From an uncultured Christensenellaceae bacterium (GTDB taxonomy: Bacteria; Bacillota; Clostridia; Christensenellales; Borkfalkiaceae), in contig CAJUOV010000008.1 in the NCBI GenBank assembly GCA_910588695.1, positions 22,196 to 86,195 of the forward strand: 64,000 nt of DNA, read 5' to 3'. The notes beneath the pieces are model-generated. The model saw only the letters and a program-made list of their open reading frames with translations, was not told where the DNA came from and searched no databases. Below, piece after piece: positions 57,641 through 64,000 of the stretch. The translations under genes were made by a program, and so were the position numbers. Every line of letters starts with the position of its first letter. Position 1 is the stretch's first letter.

Positions 57641-58165
57641 ATGAAACTGTCTGCAAAAAAAATCGCCTTTCTCTCGCTTCTGACGGGACTGGGGCTAATC
57701 TCCTTCCTGCTCGAACAGGCGTTCCCTTCGCCGATCGCCGGAACAAAACTCGGGATTTCAAACTTGTTTTCTCTTTTTGCGCTCGTATTCGCCGGCTATC
57801 GGGGAGCCATTCTCGTCACGCTGTCGCGCACTGTCTTGGGTAGCCTCTTTGCGGGAAATCCTTCTCTGATCATATACAGTCTGACGGCGGGGATCGCCAG
57901 CGTCACTCTGTCGCGTTTCCTTCTCTTCTTTCGCAAGAGAATCAGTTTCGTGGCGGTGAGCGTCGCCTCGGCGGTTTCGCATAACGCCGTTCAGCTTCTG
58001 ATCTACTCGTTGCTCTCCGGCGTTCCGCTTCGGGAGTATCTGCCTTTTCTCGCGCTGTCCGGAAGCGTCGCGGGCGCATTCGTCGGACTCTCGTTCGTAT
58101 ATGCCATGAAATTCTTATCCCGCACTGCGGAATTCCGCGCATTCAGGGAGGGCGTCGCCGCATGA
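57641..58165 (+). CDS. Gx transporter family protein (HepS-like membrane protein)
   Basis: A 174-residue membrane protein with about five helices, of the family often annotated Gx transporter or heptaprenyl diphosphate synthase component I. Motifs: FLLEQAFPSPIAGTKLGISNLFSLFAL (the conserved PxxGxKLGxxN) and a SHNAVQLLIYSLL helix. The family is frequently next to Rnf or FMN-binding genes. The protein likely transports a small substrate or quinone precursor, but this is not established. It overlaps rnfC by 4 bp (ATGA), so it is translationally coupled and first in the operon. Confidence 0.8.
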   Translation: MKLSAKKIAFLSLLTGLGLISFLLEQAFPSPIAGTKLGISNLFSLFALVFAGYRGAILVTLSRTVLGSLFAGNPSLIIYSLTAGIASVTLSRFLLFFRKRISFVAVSVASAVSHNAVQLLIYSLLSGVPLREYLPFLALSGSVAGAFVGLSFVYAMKFLSRTAEFRAFREGVAA

Positions 58166-59412
58166 ACGCTTATTCCGGAAAAAGATTCCGCGGCGGAATC
58201 AGACTCTCTTCCGAGAAACTCTCCCGCTCCCTTCCGATCGAAAAAATCCAACCGCCCGACAAAGTGACCATTCCGCTCGGAAACGCGCGCGCAATCGTAA
58301 AGACGGGCGACCGCGTCTGTCGCGGAGAACTTATCGCAAGGCGCGAAGGGAAATTTTCCGCAAACGTGCACGCCAGCGTTTCGGGAATCGTGATTCTCAC
58401 GGAGGCGCGCGACGAGGGAGACTATCTCGTTATCGAAAACGACTTTTCTGCGCGCAACCGCTTTTCAGAGCCCCTCCGCTCCCCCACGCCCATACAGATC
58501 GCGGAGCGGATCGAGGAAGCGGGAATCGTAGGCATGGGCGGAGCCGGTTTTCCCACGGCGGTAAAAGTTTCGGGCGGAAAGAATATCGATATTCTGCTGC
58601 TCAACGGTGCGGAATGCGAACCCTACCTGACGGCGGACGATCGGATCATGCGCGAACGCGCTCCGGAAATCGTGCGCGGCGGACAGTATCTTGCGCGCGC
58701 AGTCGGAGCAAAACGAATCGTCGCGGCGATCGAAAAGAACAAACCGGAGGCGATCTCGCTCTTTGAAAAAACAGAACTCGAAGTCTGTGTTCTGAACGAA
58801 CGCTATCCCGCGGGAAGCGAAAAACAGCTTATATATTCGGCGACGGGGCGCAAAGTTCCGCCGACACGATTTCCCGCAGACATAGGGGTGCTTGTGCAGA
58901 ACGTGGCGACTGCGCTTGCGGTAAAAGAAGCCGTAGAAGAGGGCAAACCGCTTATAGAGCGGGTCGTCACACTCTCGGGTAAGGGCGCGATCCCCAAAAA
59001 TCTGCTCTGTCCGATCGGCACTCCCCTCTCTTCGTTTTTTCCTTTTGTAAACGCAAACGCCGACTCCGTGCGCGTTTTGGACGGCGGGATCATGACGGGT
59101 ACGCGGGTCGGACGAAACGCCGCGGTCGCCAAGACGACGGGCGGATTTCTGTTTCTGACCAAAGACGAAATCAACGACGCGCTTCCGACGCCCTGCATCA
59201 ACTGCGGAAAGTGCGCCTCCGTCTGTCCCATGCGGCTGATGCCCATGCAAATCGAATTTTATGCGGGAACAGGGAATTTCACGCTCGCCCAGAAATACGG
59301 CGGTGTGCTCGCTTGTATCGGCTGCGGGGCATGCTCCTATATTTGTCCCGCCCGCAGACCGCTGAACGAAGCGATCCGCCTTGCAAAAAACGAATTGAGG
59401 AGAAAGGTATGA
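58162..59412 (+). CDS. rnfC: Rnf complex subunit RnfC
   Basis: Peripheral iron-sulfur/flavin subunit of the ion-translocating ferredoxin:NAD oxidoreductase, 416 residues. The NADH/flavin-binding domain shows GIVGMGGAGFPTAVK and NGAECEPYLTADDRIM. Two [4Fe-4S] motifs follow: CINCGKCASVCPMRLMP and CIGCGACSYICPARRPL. Length and motifs are normal for RnfC. It overlaps the Gx gene and rnfD by 4 bp each. Confidence 0.95.
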   Translation: MNAYSGKRFRGGIRLSSEKLSRSLPIEKIQPPDKVTIPLGNARAIVKTGDRVCRGELIARREGKFSANVHASVSGIVILTEARDEGDYLVIENDFSARNRFSEPLRSPTPIQIAERIEEAGIVGMGGAGFPTAVKVSGGKNIDILLLNGAECEPYLTADDRIMRERAPEIVRGGQYLARAVGAKRIVAAIEKNKPEAISLFEKTELEVCVLNERYPAGSEKQLIYSATGRKVPPTRFPADIGVLVQNVATALAVKEAVEEGKPLIERVVTLSGKGAIPKNLLCPIGTPLSSFFPFVNANADSVRVLDGGIMTGTRVGRNAAVAKTTGGFLFLTKDEINDALPTPCINCGKCASVCPMRLMPMQIEFYAGTGNFTLAQKYGGVLACIGCGACSYICPARRPLNEAIRLAKNELRRKV

Positions 59413-60386
59413 CGCTCCCCCCGCACAACAAAACAAAGCGAACGACACGCTTTATCATGCTCGACGCAGTAATCGCGCTCCTTCCCGCCTGCATCGCAGG
59501 AACGGTGTTCTTCGGCTGGCACGCCGCGTTAACCATCTTTCTCTCCGTATTGTCCGCCTTTTGTTTCGATCTCATTTATTATTTGATTACGCACAAAGTA
59601 TGGAAATGCCCCGCCAAAACCTTTCGCGGTTATTTTGAAGCATTCGATTTTACCCAGATCATTACGGGGCTGCTGCTTGCGCTCAGTCTGCCCGCCTCCG
59701 TAAAAAGCTGGTATTTACCCGTGGTCGGCAGCGCATTTGCGATTCTCGCAGTCAAAGCGGCGTTCGGAGGTACGGGAAAAAATATCGTAAATCCGGCGAT
59801 CGCAGGCAGAGTGTTTTTGTTTGTCTGCTTCACCGCGACCGCCTTCTATCCCGCGCCCATGGCGGGTAACGCGCCCGTAACGGGCGCAACGCAGCTGCAA
59901 TCTTTGCTTGCGGGAGAAACGACTCTTCCGCTCATCGATCTGTTCACGGGAAACAAGGTCGCGGGATGTCTGGGGGAAACCTGCAAGCCCGCTCTTCTTT
60001 TGGGGGGCGTTTACCTCGCTGCGCGCGGCGTGATCAAATGGTATCTGCCTCTTCTTCTGCTCGGCGCGGAAGGGCTGACCGCCGTCGCTTTACAGGGAAG
60101 TTTTTCGGTATTTCTTCCCTCGCTGTTTACGGGCGGACTCATGCTCGGCGCAATCTTTATGGCAACCGATTATGTGACCGCGCCCAAAAGTTTTTGGGGG
60201 AAGCTCGTCTATTTTCCGCTCGTCGGAATCATAATAGCCGTAACACGCTATTTTGCGCAGACCGAGACGACTTCTTTCGTTATTCTGATCATGAACTTTG
60301 CGGTATATCCGATCGACGCCGCAATCTTTGCCCGTCCTTTCGGAAGCGAAAAAAGGAGGAAACCGCATGAAAAAAATCCTGTTTGA
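59409..60386 (+). CDS. rnfD: Rnf complex subunit RnfD (covalent FMN)
   Basis: Membrane subunit with about nine helices, 325 residues. The frame opens at 59211, but the ATG at 59409 overlaps the rnfC stop. The covalent FMN site is APVTGATQLQS, with Thr at about 161 in the SGAT-like motif, as in RnfD/NqrB. KNIVNPAIAGRVF is also typical. It overlaps rnfG by 20 bp. Confidence 0.92.
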   Translation: MTLPPHNKTKRTTRFIMLDAVIALLPACIAGTVFFGWHAALTIFLSVLSAFCFDLIYYLITHKVWKCPAKTFRGYFEAFDFTQIITGLLLALSLPASVKSWYLPVVGSAFAILAVKAAFGGTGKNIVNPAIAGRVFLFVCFTATAFYPAPMAGNAPVTGATQLQSLLAGETTLPLIDLFTGNKVAGCLGETCKPALLLGGVYLAARGVIKWYLPLLLLGAEGLTAVALQGSFSVFLPSLFTGGLMLGAIFMATDYVTAPKSFWGKLVYFPLVGIIIAVTRYFAQTETTSFVILIMNFAVYPIDAAIFARPFGSEKRRKPHEKNPV

Positions 60387-61365
60387 AACGACCGCCCTGC
60401 TCTATTTCGTAATTGCGGCGGCGGCAATTTCGATTCTGTGCGCCACCGCTCTGCGGGTAGACCGCGAGGAACGGGAAATCCGCGCCGTGGAATTTATCTA
60501 CGGCGCGGGCGCGGACGGGATCGAAATACCCGTCGATAAGACTTTTTCGGAAAGCGCGTACGGCGCCGCCGAACAGGCGTATCTGCTCAAAGACGGCAAC
60601 TATCTTATCAAATCAACAGGCTATAACGGCTTCAAAAACGGAACGGTCACGCTCTGGACGGCGCTCGCCTGCACGGGAAACGCCGCCGACGGAACGCTGA
60701 TTTTTCACGGAATCAAAAACGTCACGATGGATTCGAGCCGCAAGCAAAGTTATATTTTCCGCGTCAAGAATGATTTTTACAGCGAATTTACCCTGCATGA
60801 CGAGGAAGTTCTGCAAGGTAAGCGCTTTTCCGCTTCCCGCGACGGAAACATTTACAATCTCGCCGCGGGAGCGTCCCACTCCTCCGCCGCGATCAACAAC
60901 GCGGTCAACGCCGCGCTCGTCTGGTTTGAAAGGCAGATTCTTCAAAAAGAACAAGGCGAAAAATATGCTTTCGAAACTTTTATCGACCTTGAAAAAACGA
61001 GCGCACTTGTTTCTGAGAATAATATCGAATATCGGATCGTCACAAAGCCGAATTCTCCCGCCCGCGCCTTTACGCTCTCGATCAGAGTAAAAGACTGCGT
61101 GATCACCGCCTACGAAATAATCGAAAACGGCTCGACGAGCGATAAGTATACTTCCCTGATGCCGCAAAATGTAAAAGACGGAACCCTCTTCATCGGTAAA
61201 AGCCGCGAAAGCGTTCTCTCTCTTTTAACGGAAGACGGCGCGCTGAGCGGAGCGGATAAAACGCTCGAAACGGGAGCGACCCGATCGACGCTCTCCTGTG
61301 TGCGCGCGGCGGCGTTCGCTCTTTCCAACTACGAACTCATTCTGCACGAGGGAGAAATCAAATGA
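60367..61365 (+). CDS. rnfG: RnfG-like protein with two FMN-binding domains
   Basis: A 332-residue membrane-anchored protein, much longer than normal RnfG (about 200). One transmembrane helix (about 8-27) is followed by two FMN-binding-like units. The first ends in YNLAAGASHSSAAINNAV (residues about 162-180), where the flavinylated Thr is replaced by Ser (GAS). The second ends in KTLETGATRSTLSCVRAA (about 298-315), a good GAT motif. RnfG/NqrC proteins receive FMN from ApbE on this Thr; ApbE is not in the window. AGGAGG precedes the ATG at 60367. It overlaps both neighbours. Confidence 0.82.
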   Translation: MKKILFETTALLYFVIAAAAISILCATALRVDREEREIRAVEFIYGAGADGIEIPVDKTFSESAYGAAEQAYLLKDGNYLIKSTGYNGFKNGTVTLWTALACTGNAADGTLIFHGIKNVTMDSSRKQSYIFRVKNDFYSEFTLHDEEVLQGKRFSASRDGNIYNLAAGASHSSAAINNAVNAALVWFERQILQKEQGEKYAFETFIDLEKTSALVSENNIEYRIVTKPNSPARAFTLSIRVKDCVITAYEIIENGSTSDKYTSLMPQNVKDGTLFIGKSRESVLSLLTEDGALSGADKTLETGATRSTLSCVRAAAFALSNYELILHEGEIK

Positions 61366-62132
61366 ACCGACGCAATCACGAAATCCCGATTTTTACGGTC
61401 GGCGCGCTCTCCGCGCTTGCCGCCGCAAACGCCTTTTGCGGATTGGGCGCAATGGCAACGTTTCTGATTAGCTGTCTGTTTACCCTGCTCCTGCGTCCCC
61501 TTCTCCGACAGCTTTTCACCGACACCCGCCCCGCCGAAGCGGTATGCTGCGCCCTCTTTACAAGTATCCTCGGCTTTCTCTTCGATCGGTATTTGTACTG
61601 CGGGCTCGAAGATATGCGCGCTTTTCTTCCCTTTCTTGCCGCCGACGCCGCGCTGCTCTGCGTAAAAGATTATTCCGAAAAAGTCCGAATCAAAAAAACC
61701 GCGCCCGAAGTGCTGTCAATCGCGGCGGCGATCGTTTCGGTAGGAATCGCAAGGGAGATCGCAAAAGGTTCGCTGTTCGGCATCGCGCTCTGGAACGGAA
61801 TCGGATTCCTGCCCTCATTGGGCGGCGCGCTTCTTCTGTTCGGACTTTTCTCTGCGTTTTTGCCCGCCGAATACGGAAAAACCACGCTCCGATCCGTGCC
61901 CTTTTGCCTTGCGGCGTTCTTTCTCGCGCTTTTGTTCCAGCTCGCGGGCGCAGAATTTTCGTTTGCCGAAAAAACGCTGAAATGCGCCCTCTTCCTCCTG
62001 ATTGCCGCAATCGTCCTGTACTTTGCGGAAAAAAGAATGCGTTATACCGTTCCCGAACGCGCAAAAAAAAGCGCGCTCGCAACGAGCGCGGGATTTTTTG
62101 CAATGGCGTTGGACTTTGTCAGATTTTTCTGA
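61362..62132 (+). CDS. divergent RnfE/RnfA-like membrane subunit
   Basis: A 256-residue, about eight-helix protein at the rnfE position. Residues 20-165 align with RnfE: CGLGAMATFLISC, RKL-like LLRQLFTDT, FLAADAALLC, and IAREIAKGSLFG leading to PSLGGALLLFGLF. The last ~45 residues (EKRMRYTVPERAKKSALATS and following) instead resemble the RnfA C-terminus. The paired Cys of the family (in LGLCP and VNC motifs) appear as VGALSAL and ADAALL, so the intramembrane Fe-S site seems absent. It is the last gene of the operon, overlapping rnfG by 4 bp; no rnfA or rnfB follows. Confidence 0.7.
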   Translation: MNRRNHEIPIFTVGALSALAAANAFCGLGAMATFLISCLFTLLLRPLLRQLFTDTRPAEAVCCALFTSILGFLFDRYLYCGLEDMRAFLPFLAADAALLCVKDYSEKVRIKKTAPEVLSIAAAIVSVGIAREIAKGSLFGIALWNGIGFLPSLGGALLLFGLFSAFLPAEYGKTTLRSVPFCLAAFFLALLFQLAGAEFSFAEKTLKCALFLLIAAIVLYFAEKRMRYTVPERAKKSALATSAGFFAMALDFVRFF

Positions 62133-62139
62133 ATCAATA

Positions 62140-63186
62140 CTATTTGACAAATTTACCGAATACCTCGGTGGTCGGGGTAAAGTATGCGAACGTATCGGGA
62201 TATTTGCGGATTATGCGCTGCATGACGGCGATCTGACGCTTTCTGATAATGCAGACGAGCATGCTCTTTCCCTCGTGCGAATACATTCCCTCCGCCTCGA
62301 CCTTGGTCACGCCGTGATGAGTTTTTTGCATAATCTCGGCGGCGAGCTCGTCGGGGTGGTTCGTAACGATCTCGAATTTGTATGCGACTTTGAAGCCCTG
62401 CAAGATAAAATCACAGATTTTGCTCGTGACGAAAAGGGAGACGAGCGCAAGCAACACGGGATCAAGCGCGCTTGTAAAGTCCTTGCCGCCGTACACGAAA
62501 ATGGAAGCGAAGACCACGATTGCATCGAAACCGGAGGTCAGCGCGCTGACGCTTAAATTACGGAATTTCTTATTGACGAGCGAAGCGAGCACCGTAGTTC
62601 CGCCCGAGGTTCCGCAGCTTTTAATCATGATCGCAAGCGCGATTCCGAGGAAGATTCCCCCCGCGACCGCACCCAAAAGCCCGTGAAGAAGCGGTTCGCT
62701 TCCCTCCGCTCCGCCGTAAGGAGGCAAGAACTGCAACGCGGGCACGTATTTGACCAATATGGAAATCCCCGCCGTTAAAAGCATGGAGAGCGTGGACAAA
62801 ACCGCCTCGCGCTTTCCCAAAAAGAAAAATGCCAAAAAGAAGAGCGGAACGTTAAAGATCAATAGGTAAATACCCCAGTTCAAGCTCGTCGCCTCTTCGA
62901 GCAGTACCGCCGCGCCGTTGATCCCTCCGGGCGCGAACTTGTTGGGCGTAACGAAGATATTGACCCCGAAAAAGCGGACGAGACCCGAACTCAATACGGG
63001 CAGAATTCCCCTGAAAAACAGTTCTTTGAACGAGAACTTCTTCTTTTTCGGCTTTGCGGAAGCATTCTCCTCCGCCGCGGACGAAGCGGTCTTTTCGATC
63101 TCTTCGGGCGCATTTTCCGCCGTTTTTTCTTCCTCTTCGGAAAACTCTTCTTGTTTAAGATTTTCCACTTTTGAACTCTTATCCAT
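62140..63186 (-). CDS. YitT family membrane protein with acidic N-terminal extension
   Basis: A 348-residue protein. Residues 1-60 are an acidic, Glu/Ala/Lys-rich disordered tail (KQEEFSEEEEKTAENAPEE) not usual in the family. Then a DUF161/YitT membrane domain of about six helices (SSGLVRFFGVNIFVTPNKFAPGGINGAAVLL; SCGTSGGTTVLASLVN) and a C-terminal DUF2179 domain (MQKTHHGVTKVEAEGMYSHEGKSMLVCII). Function of YitT proteins is unknown; DUF2179 resembles a ligand-binding regulatory domain. The TTG at 63192 is passed over for the ATG at 63186. Convergent with the Rnf operon. Confidence 0.88.
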   Translation of the reverse strand: MDKSSKVENLKQEEFSEEEEKTAENAPEEIEKTASSAAEENASAKPKKKKFSFKELFFRGILPVLSSGLVRFFGVNIFVTPNKFAPGGINGAAVLLEEATSLNWGIYLLIFNVPLFFLAFFFLGKREAVLSTLSMLLTAGISILVKYVPALQFLPPYGGAEGSEPLLHGLLGAVAGGIFLGIALAIMIKSCGTSGGTTVLASLVNKKFRNLSVSALTSGFDAIVVFASIFVYGGKDFTSALDPVLLALVSLFVTSKICDFILQGFKVAYKFEIVTNHPDELAAEIMQKTHHGVTKVEAEGMYSHEGKSMLVCIIRKRQIAVMQRIIRKYPDTFAYFTPTTEVFGKFVK

Positions 63187-63221
63187 AACCAACCGTAACC
63201 CGAAAATTTCGGTTCGAATCT

Positions 63222-63250
63222 ATCTTATCATACGATTACGAAAATTTCAA
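63222..63250 (-). promoter_or_regulatory. YitT promoter
   Basis: TTGAAA (63245-63250), 17-bp spacer, TAAGAT (63222-63227) with TG one base before it, minus strand. Confidence 0.6.
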
Positions 63251-63272
63251 CCTTTTTATTCGAAAATAAATA

Positions 63273-63303
63273 AAAAACCCTTTCCATTCCGGAAAGGGTT
63301 TTT
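63273..63303. terminator. bidirectional terminator downstream of the Gln-rich protein
   Basis: AAAAACCCTTTCC (63273-63285) pairs with GGAAAGGGTTTTT (63291-63303), usable on both strands. It separates the YitT gene from the upstream gene on the minus strand. Confidence 0.9.
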
Positions 63304-63311
63304 CGTTCCGA

Positions 63312-64000
63312 TCAATATTTACCGTCGATCTCGCGGTCGACGCGCTTCATGCGCACGTTCACGATCTGCTTCGCTCCTTCGAGCATATCTTCGTCGTCGA
63401 TGATCATTTCCGCCTGCGCATTGTTGTCGAGCACGTAAGCGAGGATGGGCGCATTATTCTTGATGAACAGTTTGAACAGCGTTCTTCCGCGGTATTTGAA
63501 CAGCACCGCATACTTTCCGTCGTTCTGCACCGTCTCGGGTTTGCTCATGATATACCCGCCGATCTCGTAATAGTAACGCTTCTCCTCGTCGCCCAGCTTT
63601 CCGTAGGATTCTTCGAGCGTTACCACTTCCGTCTCGGGCTGCGTGTCGAATATCGTTTTCACCGACTCGTCCTGCGCTACCGCCGCATAGTCCTGCTGCG
63701 TCTGTTGGTTCTGCATCAGTTGATTGAGCATCTCCTGCTGCTGCGCCATCATCGCGCGCAGATCCTCCGCTTCCGACTGTGCGGGCGGCAACGCCTGCAT
63801 CTGTTGCTGCATCGTGGGCAATAACCCCGCTACCGTCTCCGCAAGCAGGCTCTTCATGTCGTCGTACTGCATCTGCGGCTGCTGATAGTTCTGCTGCATC
63901 GCGGCAAACATCATCTTGAATTCGTCGTCGCGGCGCTGCTGTTCTGCTCTCGCCTGCGCTTCGCGGTCGAGGCGGGCGGCTTCTTTCTCTTCTTCGATCC
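63312..64000 (-). CDS. Gln-rich coiled-coil protein, C-terminal part (5' end outside window)
   Basis: The frame is open to base 64000, so about 229 C-terminal residues are seen. The visible N-terminal part is a charged coiled coil (IEEEKEAARLDREAQ) leading into a Gln/Met/Ala-rich stretch (QQNYQQPQMQYDDMK; MMAQQQEMLNQLMQ). The last ~120 residues are a compact alpha/beta domain (DEEKRYYYEIGGYIMSKPE; YRGRTLFKLFIKNNAPILAYV). No family is recognised. The internal ATGs near 63914 are not starts. Function unknown. Confidence 0.6.
   Translation of the reverse strand, partial: IEEEKEAARLDREAQARAEQQRRDDEFKMMFAAMQQNYQQPQMQYDDMKSLLAETVAGLLPTMQQQMQALPPAQSEAEDLRAMMAQQQEMLNQLMQNQQTQQDYAAVAQDESVKTIFDTQPETEVVTLEESYGKLGDEEKRYYYEIGGYIMSKPETVQNDGKYAVLFKYRGRTLFKLFIKNNAPILAYVLDNNAQAEMIIDDEDMLEGAKQIVNVRMKRVDREIDGKY

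Overview
The window looks like chromosomal DNA from a Clostridia-type Firmicute. The evidence is a conserved gene order (yicC-gmk-rpoZ-priA-def-fmt-rsmB-rlmN-rpe-thiN-spoVM-like, with rpmB, asp23-like, fakA and recG beside it), strong AGGAGG ribosome-binding sites, TTGACA-N17-TATAAT promoters and many intrinsic terminators. Base composition is balanced, roughly half G+C. The mix of plant-arabinoside hydrolases, a ZIP-like Rnf operon and a SpoVM-like peptide would suit an anaerobic, possibly gut, spore-forming or formerly spore-forming lineage. No finer placement is claimed.

Layout. 1-5.9 kb: arabinoside locus with an ABC sugar-binding lipoprotein (cut by the window edge), a GH51 arabinofuranosidase, a divergent ArsR-type regulator and a GH127 beta-L-arabinofuranosidase, with candidate operators in the GH51 leader. 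5.9-13.7 kb: tRNA-Thr, clpB, a membrane XRE regulator, yigZ, tyrS, a WYL regulator and a DUF5714 gene. 13.8-29.2 kb: housekeeping supercluster (recG, fakA, asp23-like, rpmB, then the yicC-to-dipeptidase operon), including a 21-codon spoVM-like gene that is easy to miss. 29.2-44.4 kb: ligA, pcrA, rpsU, a second ArsR-type regulator with a sugar isomerase-like gene, tRNA-Thr, a lipid kinase, tsaD, prfB, secA and a DeoC-like protein without recognisable catalytic lysines. Three copies of a ~120-bp intergenic repeat sit between 33.5 and 40.5 kb.

44.4-50.3 kb: trkH/trkA potassium uptake, then a decayed mobile-element scar around tRNA-Ser (tandem 75-bp repeats, a small ribbon-helix-helix-like gene with its own operator, a possible recombinase tail and a partial tRNA-Ser copy), then minD-minE. 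50.4-57.5 kb: MarR/ABC-permease operon, CNNM-type membrane protein, TtcA-like PP-loop protein and a thioredoxin-reductase-like flavoprotein without NADPH motifs. 57.6-62.1 kb: a tightly overlapping five-gene Rnf-derived operon (Gx transporter, rnfC, rnfD, a double-FMN-domain rnfG and a cysteine-poor RnfE/RnfA-like protein), with no rnfB and no separate rnfA. 62.1-64 kb: YitT-family membrane protein and the C-terminal part of a Gln-rich coiled-coil protein.

The strongest candidate for something undescribed is the Rnf-derived operon next to the NADPH-motif-less TrxR-like protein. The unannotated SpoVM-like peptide, the repeat family and the tRNA-Ser scar come next.
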